Part shown: positions 8,337-17,078 of the stretch, one piece after another
Position numbering within the stretch: the stretch's first letter is position 1
How the letters are laid out: every line of letters starts with the position of its first letter
NCBI RefSeq assembly: GCF_003402475.1
Contig: NZ_BFAB01000018.1
Location: forward strand, 1-64,000
DNA length: 64,000 nucleotides
Reading direction: 5' to 3'
Source of the DNA: Mycobacterium sp. MFM001
GTDB taxonomy: Bacteria > Actinomycetota > Actinomycetes > Mycobacteriales > Mycobacteriaceae
The notes under the pieces: generated by a model
Database searches by the model: none
Told to the model about the DNA's origin: nothing
What the model saw: only the letters and a program-made list of their open reading frames with translations
Program-made: the position numbers and the translations under genes

Positions 8337-9230
8337 ATGCGTCCCGCCCTGTCCGACTACGAGCACCTGGCCAGCGGCAAGGTCCGCGAGTTGTACCGCG
8401 TCGACGACGAGCACCTGCTGTTCGTCGCGACCGACCGGATTTCGGCGTTCGACTATGTCCTCGACAGCACGATTCCGGACAAGGGCCGCATCCTGACCGC
8501 AATGAGCGTGTTCTTCTTCGACTTCGTCGAAGCGCCCAACCACTTGGCCGGTCCGCCGGACGACCCGCGTATCCCCGACGAGGTCCTGGGCCGCGCTCTG
8601 GTGGTGCGACAGCTCGAGATGCTTCCGGTGGAGTGCGTGGCCCGGGGCTACCTGACCGGCTCCGGGCTGTTGGACTACGAGCGGACCGGCAAACTGTGCG
8701 GCATCCCCTTGCCGCCGGGCTTGGTCGAGGCCAGCCGGTTCCCCACTCCGCTGTTCACCCCGGCGACGAAAGCCGAACTGGGACAACATGACGAGAACAT
8801 TCCGTTCGCGCGGGTGATCGAGATGGTGGGCGCGGTGCGGGCCAACCAGCTGCGCGACCGTACGCTGCAGACCTATGTGCAGGCCGCCGACCACGCGCTG
8901 AGGAAGGGAATCATCATCGCGGACACCAAATTCGAGTTCGGTCTCGACAGCCACGGCAACCTGGTGCTGGCCGACGAGGTCTTCACCCCCGACTCGTCGC
9001 GGTACTGGCCGGCCGACGGCTACCGGGCCGGCGTAGTGCAGACCAGCTTCGACAAGCAGTTCGTCCGTAACTGGCTCACCGGCCCCGAGTCCGGCTGGGA
9101 CCGCTCCGGATCGGAACCGCCGCCGCCGCTGCCGGACGACATCATCGACGCCACCCGGGCCCGCTACGTCGAGGCCTACGAACGGATTTCCGGACTGCGG
9201 TTCGACGACTGGATCGGACCCGGGGCGTGA
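8337..9230 (+). CDS. purC: SAICAR synthetase PurC
   Basis: Phosphoribosylaminoimidazole-succinocarboxamide synthase, 297 residues. It joins CAIR and aspartate using ATP in the purine pathway. Recognisable blocks are SGKVRELY near residue 13, ATDRISAFDYVL near 31, the central LPVECVARGYLTGSG and IIADTKFEFG, and DEVFTPDSSRYW. Length and motif order are normal. The stop codon overlaps the GTG start of ptrB by 4 nt, so the oligopeptidase gene is translationally coupled to purC, as in other mycobacteria. Confidence 0.96.
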   Translation: MRPALSDYEHLASGKVRELYRVDDEHLLFVATDRISAFDYVLDSTIPDKGRILTAMSVFFFDFVEAPNHLAGPPDDPRIPDEVLGRALVVRQLEMLPVECVARGYLTGSGLLDYERTGKLCGIPLPPGLVEASRFPTPLFTPATKAELGQHDENIPFARVIEMVGAVRANQLRDRTLQTYVQAADHALRKGIIIADTKFEFGLDSHGNLVLADEVFTPDSSRYWPADGYRAGVVQTSFDKQFVRNWLTGPESGWDRSGSEPPPPLPDDIIDATRARYVEAYERISGLRFDDWIGPGA

Positions 9231-11365
9231 CGCCCAGGCCGCCCGTCGCCAAACGGGTGGAGACCAAGCGCGAATTCCACGGCGACGTGTTCGTCGATCC
9301 CTACGAATGGCTGCGGGACAAGTCCGACCCTGAGGTAATCGCCTACCTCGAGGCCGAGAACGACTACGCCGAGCAGGGCACTGCGCAACTGGAGCCGTTG
9401 CGGCAGCGCATTTTCGACGAGATCAAGTCGCGTACCAAGGAAACCGACCTGTCGGTGCCCACCCGGCGAGGTGAATGGTGGTACTACGCGCGAAGTTTCG
9501 AAGGAAAGCAGTACGGCGTCCAATGCCGTTGCCCGGTAGCAGATCCGGACGACTGGACCCCGCCCATCTTCGACGAGCACACCGAGATCCCCGGCGAGCA
9601 GGTTTTACTCGACGAAAACGTCGAAGCCCAGGGCCACGACTTCTTCTCACTGGGCGCGGCCAGTGTCAGTCCGGACGGCAACGTCCTGGCCTATTCGGTC
9701 GACGTCGTCGGCGACGAGCGATACACGTTGCGGTTCAAGGACTTACGGACCGGTGAGCGCTATTCCGACGAGATCGTCGGCATCGGCGCGGGAGCAACCT
9801 GGGCGACCGACAACCACACCGTGTACTACGTGACGCTGGACGCGGCCTGGCGGCCCGATACGGTGTGGCGGCATCGGCTGGGTTCGGGTCTGCCCGCCGA
9901 AAAGGTCTACCACGAGCCTGACGAACGGTTCTGGCTGGCGGTCGGCCGCACTCGCAGCGACGCGTATGTGCTGATCGCGTCCGGCTCGGCCATCACCTCC
10001 GAGGTGCGCTACGCCGACGCCGCCGATCCGCAGGCCGAGTTCAGGGTGGTGTGGCCCCGCCGCGACGGCGTCGAGTACTCGGTGGAGCATGCGATTGTCG
10101 GCGGCCAGGACCGGTTTTTGATTCTGCACAACGACAATGCGGTGAACTTCACGCTTGTCGAGACGCCGGTGGACAACCCGGCGGAGCAGCGAACGCTGAT
10201 CGAGCACCGCGACGACGTCCGGCTCGACGCCGTCGATGCCTTCCAGCGTCATCTGGTGGTCAGCTACCGACGCGAGGCGCTGCCGCGGATTCAGTTGTGG
10301 CCAATCGCGGACGATTACGGTGAGCCCGAAGAGATTTCATTCCAGTCCGAGCTGATGTCGAGCGGGCTGGGCGCCAACCCGACCTGGGGTTCACCCAAAT
10401 TGCGGATCGGCGCCGGGTCGTTCGTCACCCCGGTGCAGATCTACGACATGGACCTGGTCAGCGGCGAACGCACCTTGCTACGAGAAGAGCCGGTGCTCGG
10501 CGACTACCGGCGCGAGGACTACGTCGAGCGGCGCGACTGGGCGTACGCCGAGGATGGCACCCGGATCCCGGTGTCGATCGTCTACCGCGACGGCATCGAA
10601 TTCCCGGCACCGACAGCGCTTTACGGCTACGGCGCCTACGAGATCTGTGAAGACCCGCGGTTCTCCATCGCCCGGTTGTCGCTGCTGGACCGCGGCATGG
10701 CGTTCGCCATCGCGCACGTCCGCGGCGGCGGCGAGATGGGCCGGCTGTGGTACGAGCAGGGCAAGCTGCTGAACAAGAAGAACACCTTCACCGACTTCGT
10801 TGCGGTGGCACGGCATTTGGTGGACTCCGGGCTGACCCGACCGGAGAAGCTGGTGGCGCTGGGCGGCAGCGCGGGCGGGCTGCTGATGGGCGCCGTCGCC
10901 AACCTGGCGCCGGAACTGTTCGCCGGCATCTGGGCACAGGTGCCCTTCGTCGACCCGCTGACCACCATCTTGGACCCGTCGCTGCCGTTGACCGTCACCG
11001 AATGGGACGAGTGGGGAAACCCCTTGCAGGACAAGGATGTCTACTACTACATGAAGTCCTACTCGCCCTACGAGAACGTCGCCCCCAAGGACTATCCACC
11101 GATCTTTGCGATGACGTCGCTGAACGACACCAGGGTCTACTATGTCGAGCCGGCGAAATGGGTTGCGGCACTGCGGCACATCAAACCCGACGGGAACCAG
11201 GTGCTGTTGAAGACCCAGATGAGCGCCGGCCACGGCGGTATCAGCGGTCGCTACGAGCGCTGGAAAGAGATCGCCTACCAGTACGCGTGGCTGCTAGCGG
11301 CTGCTGACAATGACCACTATGGCAGCGGCCAGGTAGACGATCTCCTCAGCGGTGCGCAAGGGTAG
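9227..11365 (+). CDS. ptrB: Oligopeptidase B / prolyl-oligopeptidase family serine peptidase
   Basis: Cytosolic S9-family peptidase of 712 residues that cleaves short peptides, in oligopeptidase B after basic residues. An N-terminal seven-bladed propeller (about 70-420) is followed by an alpha/beta-hydrolase domain. The triad is visible as Ser548 in GGSAGG, Asp634 in LNDTRV and His669 in SAGHGG. In M. tuberculosis H37Rv the corresponding gene is annotated as two pieces, ptrBa and ptrBb; here the frame is continuous. The GTG start overlaps purC. The last 72 nt overlap the convergent DoxX gene, so the C-terminal residues are constrained on both strands. Confidence 0.9.
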   Translation: MTPRPPVAKRVETKREFHGDVFVDPYEWLRDKSDPEVIAYLEAENDYAEQGTAQLEPLRQRIFDEIKSRTKETDLSVPTRRGEWWYYARSFEGKQYGVQCRCPVADPDDWTPPIFDEHTEIPGEQVLLDENVEAQGHDFFSLGAASVSPDGNVLAYSVDVVGDERYTLRFKDLRTGERYSDEIVGIGAGATWATDNHTVYYVTLDAAWRPDTVWRHRLGSGLPAEKVYHEPDERFWLAVGRTRSDAYVLIASGSAITSEVRYADAADPQAEFRVVWPRRDGVEYSVEHAIVGGQDRFLILHNDNAVNFTLVETPVDNPAEQRTLIEHRDDVRLDAVDAFQRHLVVSYRREALPRIQLWPIADDYGEPEEISFQSELMSSGLGANPTWGSPKLRIGAGSFVTPVQIYDMDLVSGERTLLREEPVLGDYRREDYVERRDWAYAEDGTRIPVSIVYRDGIEFPAPTALYGYGAYEICEDPRFSIARLSLLDRGMAFAIAHVRGGGEMGRLWYEQGKLLNKKNTFTDFVAVARHLVDSGLTRPEKLVALGGSAGGLLMGAVANLAPELFAGIWAQVPFVDPLTTILDPSLPLTVTEWDEWGNPLQDKDVYYYMKSYSPYENVAPKDYPPIFAMTSLNDTRVYYVEPAKWVAALRHIKPDGNQVLLKTQMSAGHGGISGRYERWKEIAYQYAWLLAAADNDHYGSGQVDDLLSGAQG

Positions 11366-11740
11366 CCGCGTCGTCATCGACTTCGGCGGATCGGGCATCC
11401 GGGCGGCGTTCACGTTGGCCGGGAACATCAACAGCATCAGCAGCAGCAGGCAGATGGCGGCCGCCGGCCGGGTCGCCGGCAGCAATAGGCCGGCGGCGCC
11501 GAGGAACTCCAGCACACCGGTGACAGTGACCAGAAGTTCGGGCGACGGCAGCCGTGCCGGCACGATCGCGATCAGGTCGCGGCGCAACGGCGGCACAAAA
11601 TGCGCCACGCCGGTCAGGATGAACATCGCCGCCAGCCCGACGGCGATCGCTTTGGGCCAGTTGCCGACGTAGTCGACACCGAGCCAGCCGATGATGCGGG
11701 CGGCGATGCTGCCCACCAGCAAAGTGATCAGCGGAGCCAT
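11294..11740 (-). CDS. DoxX-like membrane protein
   Basis: A 148-residue protein with four predicted transmembrane helices. GVAHFVPPLR after the second helix and VTGVLEFLGAAGLLLP in the third match DoxX/DoxD-like proteins, which are small membrane proteins often linked with thiol or quinone redox reactions. The ATG at 11740 is preceded by GGAGGGT at a suitable distance. It overlaps the end of ptrB on the other strand by 72 bp and is oriented like the MFS gene upstream, 34 bp away, so the two may be one transcript. Confidence 0.75.
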   Translation of the reverse strand: MAPLITLLVGSIAARIIGWLGVDYVGNWPKAIAVGLAAMFILTGVAHFVPPLRRDLIAIVPARLPSPELLVTVTGVLEFLGAAGLLLPATRPAAAICLLLLMLLMFPANVNAARMPDPPKSMTTRLPLRTAEEIVYLAAAIVVIVSSR

Positions 11741-11774
11741 AGCCCGACCCTCCTATCTGGTCACCGACAAGATA

Positions 11775-13349
11775 TCAGTGCGCCAGCGTTGGCAGCTGCT
11801 CTGCGGCAACGGGTTTCCTGGGCAGAAACGCCGCGGGAATATATGTCAGCACCAACAGAACGCACGCCGCCACGAACACCGCGGTGTAGGCGTGTGACAA
11901 GTCGTGCAGCACATTGCTCATGAAATCTGGTGCAAGGGCACGACGAGGTATCGCCGCGGGATTGGGTGTCACACCGTTGCGCGCTGCTTCCTGTTTGAGA
12001 ATCGTGAATTTGTCGGCGGCGGAAATGTCTTTGCTGCGGTTGAACTGGTTTGTCAGGATCACCGACATCAGCGCGATGCTGATCGAGTTCGCCACTTGGA
12101 GATTGACGTGGATCAGCGCCGAACCGCGCGCCACCTGATGCGGCGCCAGCGACTGCACCGACGCCGCGATCAGCGGCATCGCAATGCAACCCAGGCCCAT
12201 GCCCATCAACACCAGACCGACCAGCAGGAGCGGCAGGTAGTCGACCTGAGTCGAAACACCATAGGCGAACGTGGCCATGCCGGCACCGATCAGCGTGATG
12301 CCCACCAGAACAATCTTGTCGGGGCCGCGCCTGTCCAGTAGCCACCCGGCAATCGGCATGGTCAGCAGCGCGCCGACCCGCTCAGGCATCATGTGCACCC
12401 CGGACTGCAGCGGCGTCTGGTGCAGCAACTGCTGGAAGCAGCTCGGGATGAGCAGCACAGCGCCGAAAAATGCTGCGGAGAAAAGCAGCATCGCCGAGTT
12501 GGCAGCGGTGACCTCCCGGTTTTTGAACAGCCGCAGATCGATCAGCGGGTGATTCGTCCGGTACAACGCGTGGAAGACGAACCCGCTGACCAGCACGAGG
12601 CCCACGGCCGCCGGTATCCACACGTGCCTGTCGGTGACTGTCCCGCGGCCGGGGATGGACGACACTCCGTACAGCAGAGCCCCGAGGCCGGGCGACAGCA
12701 GCAGCATCCCGACGACGTCGAACGGCTCCGACGACGTCGCTCGATCCGGCGGGAAGACGACCGCCGCCAAGACGAACGCCGCCACGCCGATCGGCAGGTT
12801 GATGCCGAAGATCCACTCCCAGCCGTAGGCGTCGATCAGCCAGCCGCCCAGAACGGGTCCGGCGATCGGTCCGAGCAGCATCGGGATGCCCAGCACTGCC
12901 ATCAGACGACCGATGCGCTTCGGACCCGCTTCTCGCGTCAAGATCGTGACGGCCAGTGGCATCAGCATGCCGCCGCCGACGCCCTGCACCACTCGAAATG
13001 CGATGAGCAGGCTGATGTTTGGCGCCGTCGCGCACAGCACCGAGCCCGCTGTGAACGCCACCACCGATGCCATGAACAACCGCTTGGTGCCGAACCGGTC
13101 GGCAGCCCAGCCGGCCAGCGGGATCACGGTGGCCAACGCAAGCGTGTAGCCGGTCATCGTCCAGGCGACGACCGCCTGGGTGGAGTCGAATTCGGCGACA
13201 AAGGTGCGCTGAGCGACGGCGACGACCGTGGAGTCCATGATCGCCATCAACACGGCCAGGGCGCAGACGCCGGCTATCCGGAGCAGGCGCGCATCGAGCT
13301 TGTCCGAGTAGCCCGGCTCCACGGTGGCGGCAGTTGGCGGCACGGCCAC
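11775..13349 (-). CDS. emrB: MFS drug-efflux transporter, DHA2 (EmrB-like)
   Basis: Proton-driven multidrug exporter of 524 residues with about 14 hydrophobic segments. Helix 1 contains MAIMDSTVVAVA, the usual DHA2 motif D1, and the loop after helix 2 contains GWAADRFGTKRLF, the MFS motif A. Motif C appears as GIPMLLGPIAGPVLGGWLID. The position matches emrB (Rv0783c). The start is GTG at 13349. It is divergent from the peroxidase gene with a 61-bp spacer that carries an interrupted palindrome, a candidate site for a regulator. The substrate is unknown. Confidence 0.87.
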   Translation of the reverse strand: MAVPPTAATVEPGYSDKLDARLLRIAGVCALAVLMAIMDSTVVAVAQRTFVAEFDSTQAVVAWTMTGYTLALATVIPLAGWAADRFGTKRLFMASVVAFTAGSVLCATAPNISLLIAFRVVQGVGGGMLMPLAVTILTREAGPKRIGRLMAVLGIPMLLGPIAGPVLGGWLIDAYGWEWIFGINLPIGVAAFVLAAVVFPPDRATSSEPFDVVGMLLLSPGLGALLYGVSSIPGRGTVTDRHVWIPAAVGLVLVSGFVFHALYRTNHPLIDLRLFKNREVTAANSAMLLFSAAFFGAVLLIPSCFQQLLHQTPLQSGVHMMPERVGALLTMPIAGWLLDRRGPDKIVLVGITLIGAGMATFAYGVSTQVDYLPLLLVGLVLMGMGLGCIAMPLIAASVQSLAPHQVARGSALIHVNLQVANSISIALMSVILTNQFNRSKDISAADKFTILKQEAARNGVTPNPAAIPRRALAPDFMSNVLHDLSHAYTAVFVAACVLLVLTYIPAAFLPRKPVAAEQLPTLAH

Positions 13350-13360
13350 CAGCGTACGAC

Positions 13361-13379
13361 TAGCTAGGTGATCAAGCTA
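13361..13379. promoter_or_regulatory. Interrupted palindrome between emrB and peroxidase genes
   Basis: TAGCT at 13361-13365 and AGCTA at 13375-13379 are perfect arms around TAGCTAGGTGATCAAGCTA; 14 of 19 positions are self-complementary. It lies 12 bp from the emrB start and upstream of the peroxidase -10 box. A role as an operator is inferred from position only. Confidence 0.35.
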
Positions 13380-13410
13380 CTTTGCGGCCGCTTCCCGTAG
13401 GCTGCCGGGT

Positions 13411-13899
13411 ATGTCCCTCACCGATGTTCCCCTGACCACTCTCGACGGCCGCCCGACCTCGCTGGCCGATTACGCTGACCGCGCCGTGCTGCTGGTCAAC
13501 GTGGCGTCGAAATGTGGTCTGACGCCCCAATACAACGCGCTGCAGCAGCTGGCGCAGGACTACGCCGAGCGTGGGCTGACCGTGATCGGGGTTCCGTGCA
13601 ACCAGTTCATGGGCCAGGAACCGGGCAGCGCCGAGGAAATCCAGACCTTTTGCTCCACCACCTACGGTGTGACATTTCCGTTGCTGGCGAAAACCGAGGT
13701 CAACGGGCCGGGCCGGCATCCGCTCTACACCGAACTGACTAAAACGCCCGACGCCGGCGGTGAGGCCGGGGACGTGCAGTGGAACTTCGAGAAGTTCCTG
13801 ATCGCGCCAGGCGGCGCGGTGGTGAACCGGTTCCGGCCGCGAACGGAGCCCGACGCACCGGAAGTGATCTCCGCCATCGAAGCCGTGTTGCCGAGTTAG
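13411..13899 (+). CDS. Glutathione-peroxidase-family thiol peroxidase (Cys type)
   Basis: A 162-residue peroxidase with the GPx fold. The catalytic residue is Cys35 in NVASKCGLTPQ, not selenocysteine. The other active-site blocks are present: GVPCNQFMGQEPGS with Gln, and the WNFEKFLI block supplying Trp and Asn. Mycobacteria lack glutathione, so reduction by thioredoxin or mycoredoxin is likely. A TAGGCT box ends 7 nt before the ATG, which suggests a leaderless transcript. It is divergent from the emrB pump; a shared stress-responsive regulator is possible but not shown. I do not recall a counterpart between Rv0783c and Rv0784. Confidence 0.85.
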   Translation: MSLTDVPLTTLDGRPTSLADYADRAVLLVNVASKCGLTPQYNALQQLAQDYAERGLTVIGVPCNQFMGQEPGSAEEIQTFCSTTYGVTFPLLAKTEVNGPGRHPLYTELTKTPDAGGEAGDVQWNFEKFLIAPGGAVVNRFRPRTEPDAPEVISAIEAVLPS

Positions 13900-13975
13900 C
13901 TGGCACACACCGATCGTCGCCCGTTGGCTGCGCAGATTTCACCGTCTGTAAACCTCGCACCGGCACACTAGTGGT

Positions 13976-14680
13976 GTGTCTGGAAAGCTGATCGTCTCGG
14001 TTTCCGGGATCGGCGAGCGAACATTGGGCGACGTCGAAGCGTTCTGCGCGGAGATGGACGCCCGAGAGGTGCCGGTCTCGTTGCTGGTAGCCCCGCGCCT
14101 CAAGGGCGGCTACCGGCTCGACCGTGATCCGCACACGGTGGAGTGGTTGACCGCCCGGCGTGCCGGCGGTGACGCGATCGTGTTGCACGGCTACGACGAG
14201 GCGGCCACCAAGAAGCGCCGCGGGGAGTTCGCGACGCTGCCGGCCCACGAGGCCAACCTGCGGCTGATGGCGGCTGACCGGGTGCTCGAACACCTCGGCC
14301 TGCGCACCCGGCTGTTCGCCGCACCCAGGTGGACGGTGTCGCCTGGAGCGGTGACTGTACTGCCCCGCAACGGTTTTCGTCTGCTGGCCGATCTGCACGG
14401 GATCACCGACCTGGTTCGGCACACCACCGTGCGGGCCCGCGTACTCGGGATCGGGGAGGGATTCCTCGCCGAGCCGTGGTGGTGTCGGATGCTGGTGCTG
14501 TCGGCCGAGCGCATCGCGCGCCGCGACGGCATTGTGCGGGTGGCGGTCGGCGCCCGTCAGCTGCGCAAGCCGGGTCCGCTGCAGGCGATGCTAGATGCCG
14601 TCGACCTCGCGTTGCTGCACGGCTGCGAGCCAACGGTGTATCAGTGGCAGGCCGATCGGGCACTACCCGACGTAGCCTGA
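13976..14680 (+). CDS. Polysaccharide-deacetylase-like protein, DUF2334 (Rv0784-like)
   Basis: A 234-residue protein. The start LIVSVSGIGERTLGDVEAF and the motifs LLVAPRLKGG and IVLHGYDE resemble the DUF2334 group of NodB-fold carbohydrate esterases, in which the early Asp and a His in HGY contribute to metal binding. No signal peptide is seen, so it is probably cytosolic. GTG 13976 is used as start. The function is unproven; the position between the peroxidase/emrB pair and the flavoprotein gene is as for Rv0784. The next gene starts 18 bp later and has its own -10-like box TACTGT 8 nt ahead of its ATG. Confidence 0.7.
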   Translation: MSGKLIVSVSGIGERTLGDVEAFCAEMDAREVPVSLLVAPRLKGGYRLDRDPHTVEWLTARRAGGDAIVLHGYDEAATKKRRGEFATLPAHEANLRLMAADRVLEHLGLRTRLFAAPRWTVSPGAVTVLPRNGFRLLADLHGITDLVRHTTVRARVLGIGEGFLAEPWWCRMLVLSAERIARRDGIVRVAVGARQLRKPGPLQAMLDAVDLALLHGCEPTVYQWQADRALPDVA

Positions 14681-14698
14681 CGGTTACTGTTTAGCGTC

Positions 14699-16345
14699 AT
14701 GAGCGACGCTGACGTCATCGTTGTTGGAGCGGGGCTGGCCGGGCTGGTGGCCGCGTGTGAAGTGGCCGACCGGGGCATGCGGGTGCTGATCCTCGACCAG
14801 GAGAACAGCGCCAACCTGGGCGGCCAGGCGTTCTGGTCGTTCGGCGGCTTGTTCTTCGTCGACAGCCCCGAACAACGCCGCCTCGGTGTGCGCGACAGCC
14901 ACGAACTGGCGCTGCAGGATTGGCTCGGCACCGCCGGGTTCGACAGGCCCGAAGACTACTGGCCGAGGCAATGGGCGCATGCCTACGTCGATTTCGCGGC
15001 CGGCGAGAAGCGCAGCTGGTTGCGTGCCCGGGGCTTGCAGATTTTCCCGTTGGTGGGTTGGGCCGAGCGCGGCGGGTATGACGCGCGTGGGCATGGCAAC
15101 TCGGTGCCGCGTTTCCACATCACCTGGGGCACCGGTCCGGCGCTGGTCGAGATCTTTGCCCGGCGGCTGCGCGACCGCTCGACCGTGCGGTTCGCGCATC
15201 GCCACCAAGTCGACGAGCTGATCGTCGAGAACGGCGCGGTGACTGGCGTGCGGGGCAGCGTCCTGGAGCCTTCCGCCGAACCGCGCGGTGTGCCGTCGTC
15301 GCGGAAAGTGGTGTCGCAGTTCGAGTTCCGTGCTCCAGCGGTGATCGTCACCAGCGGCGGTATTGGCGGCAACCATGACATGGTGCGGGAGAATTGGCCG
15401 AAGCGGATGGGCCGTGTTCCCGAGCAGCTGCTGAGCGGGGTCCCTGCTCACGTCGACGGGCGGATGATCGGCATTTCGGAAAAGGCCGGCGCCCGGGTGA
15501 TCAACCGCGACCGGATGTGGCATTACACCGAGGGCATCACCAACTACGACCCGATCTGGCCGCTGCACGGCATCCGGATCATCCCCGGGCCGTCGTCACT
15601 CTGGTTGGACGCTAAGGGCAAGCGGCTGCCGGCGCCGCTGTATCCGGGTTTCGACACGCTTGGCACGCTGGAGTACATCGCCCAGTCCGGCTATGACTAC
15701 ACCTGGTTTATCTTGAACAGCAAGATCATTGAGAAGGAATTTGCGCTGTCGGGTCAGGAGCAGAACCCCGACTTGACTGGACGTAGCCTGCGCGAACTGC
15801 TGCGCAACCGGGCCAGCTCCGGACCGCCCGGCCCAGTGCAGGCTTTCATCGACAGGGGCGTGGACTTCGTCAGCGCAAACTCGTTGCGGGACTTGGTGTC
15901 TGCGATGAACAAACTGCCCGACGTGCTGGCACTGGACTACGCCGCGGTGGCCGAGGAGGTGACCGCGCGAGACCGCGAGGTGGCCAACCGGTTCAGCAAG
16001 GACAGCCAGATCACCGCGATCCGCGGCGCCCGCACCTATCTGGGCGATCGGTTGGGCCGGGTGGTGGCCCCGCACCGCTTGACGGATCCGAAGGCCGGGC
16101 CGCTGATCGCGGTCAAGCTGCACATCCTCACCCGAAAAACGTTGGGCGGCTTGGAAACCGACCTGGACTCGCGGGTGCTCAAGGCCGACGGCACTCCGTT
16201 CGAGGGGCTGTACGCCGCCGGCGAGGTGGCCGGTTTCGGCGGCGGTGGCGTGCACGGCTACCGGGCACTGGAGGGTACGTTCCTCGGAGGCTGCATCTTC
16301 TCGGGTCGCGCCGCGGGCCGCGGCGCCGCGGGCGACATCGCCTAG
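14699..16345 (+). CDS. FAD-dependent dehydrogenase, fumarate reductase/ketosteroid-dehydrogenase type (Rv0785-like)
   Basis: Flavoprotein of 548 residues. The N-terminal dinucleotide-binding motif DVIVVGAGLAGLVAACEVAD is followed by an acidic residue at the end of the second strand. The C-terminal FAD segment GLYAAGEVAGFGGGGVHGYR closes the site. A central RWHIT-like substrate domain (about 200-400) matches the succinate dehydrogenase/3-ketosteroid-1-dehydrogenase superfamily. Rv0785 is usually described as an FAD-binding dehydrogenase with no proven substrate. A TACTGT box 8 nt upstream of the ATG suggests a leaderless start. A strong hairpin separates its end from the convergent lactamase-fold gene. 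Confidence 0.85.
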   Translation: MSDADVIVVGAGLAGLVAACEVADRGMRVLILDQENSANLGGQAFWSFGGLFFVDSPEQRRLGVRDSHELALQDWLGTAGFDRPEDYWPRQWAHAYVDFAAGEKRSWLRARGLQIFPLVGWAERGGYDARGHGNSVPRFHITWGTGPALVEIFARRLRDRSTVRFAHRHQVDELIVENGAVTGVRGSVLEPSAEPRGVPSSRKVVSQFEFRAPAVIVTSGGIGGNHDMVRENWPKRMGRVPEQLLSGVPAHVDGRMIGISEKAGARVINRDRMWHYTEGITNYDPIWPLHGIRIIPGPSSLWLDAKGKRLPAPLYPGFDTLGTLEYIAQSGYDYTWFILNSKIIEKEFALSGQEQNPDLTGRSLRELLRNRASSGPPGPVQAFIDRGVDFVSANSLRDLVSAMNKLPDVLALDYAAVAEEVTARDREVANRFSKDSQITAIRGARTYLGDRLGRVVAPHRLTDPKAGPLIAVKLHILTRKTLGGLETDLDSRVLKADGTPFEGLYAAGEVAGFGGGGVHGYRALEGTFLGGCIFSGRAAGRGAAGDIA

Positions 16346-16350
16346 GTTGC

Positions 16351-16410
16351 GCGAGCAGACAGAGAATCGCGTTACCGGGGCGGGATTTGGGCGATTCTGC
16401 GTCTGCTCGC
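16351..16410. repeat. Dispersed inverted repeat, terminator-like, copy B
   Basis: The 20-nt arms at 16351-16370 and 16391-16410 pair at 18 positions around a 20-nt loop. The right arm reads GCGATTCTGCGTCTGCTCGC, matching the right arm of the hairpin at 5-50. It fills the gap between two convergent genes and could act as a bidirectional terminator. Confidence 0.7.
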
Positions 16411-16412
16411 GG

Positions 16413-17051
16413 TTAGAAGGTGACCGCGGATTCCTCAGGCAGTACCTGAAAATCGGTGTCGGTCATTTCGCTGAGCCGGCCGTAGAAGATCCCGCGGGCG
16501 TCGGGCGCGATGATGCCCTGGTGGATCGGCACCGCTCGGGCCGGCGCGACGGCGCGCAGATAATCCACCGCCTCGGAGACCTTCATCCACGGCGCCGCCG
16601 CCGGGGTGGCCAGCACGTCCACTGGCTCGTTGGGAACGAACAAGGCGTCGCCGGGATGCATGAAGCGCGCGGGATGGTCACCGTCACCCACCAGATACGA
16701 GATGTTGTCAATAACGGGGATTTCCGGGTGGATGACCGCGTGCCGGCCGCCCACGGCACGGATGGTCAGTTCGCCGACAGACAGCTCGTCGCCGACATTG
16801 ACGACCTTGCAGGGCTCGCCGAGTTGGGCGGCCGTTTGCGGGTCGGCGTACAGGGCGGCGTCCGGGTTGGCGTCGCACAGCGCGGGCAGGCGTGCGGTGT
16901 CCACGTGATCGGGATGCTGATGGGTGATCACGATCGCCGAAAGCCCGGTGATTCCCTCAAAACCGTGCGAAAAATTACCTGGGTCGAATAACACAGTGGT
17001 ATGGCCGAAGTCGGCAAGCAGACAGGAATGGCCGAAATGCGTGAGTTCCAT
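16413..17051 (-). CDS. Metallo-beta-lactamase-fold hydrolase, UlaG-like (Rv0786c-like)
   Basis: A 212-residue protein of the MBL superfamily. MELTHFGHSCLL at the start and the metal motif THQHPDHVD (HxHxDH pattern) near residue 53 give the binuclear metal site; later His residues occur in GRHAVIHP and FMHPGD. This matches UlaG/L-ascorbate-6-phosphate-lactonase-like hydrolases. ATG 17051 is chosen; the frame is open further upstream only antisense to the exported-protein gene. It is divergent from that gene with a 27-bp gap. The substrate cannot be predicted. Confidence 0.82.
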   Translation of the reverse strand: MELTHFGHSCLLADFGHTTVLFDPGNFSHGFEGITGLSAIVITHQHPDHVDTARLPALCDANPDAALYADPQTAAQLGEPCKVVNVGDELSVGELTIRAVGGRHAVIHPEIPVIDNISYLVGDGDHPARFMHPGDALFVPNEPVDVLATPAAAPWMKVSEAVDYLRAVAPARAVPIHQGIIAPDARGIFYGRLSEMTDTDFQVLPEESAVTF

Positions 17052-17078
17052 ATCTACGATTGTGCGCTCAGGGGGTAG

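Noticed and set aside
8238..8954. Extended N-terminus of the Rv0779c-like membrane protein
   Set aside because: The upstream codons are antisense to purC. The protein starting at 8237 begins with a plausible membrane-protein N-terminus.
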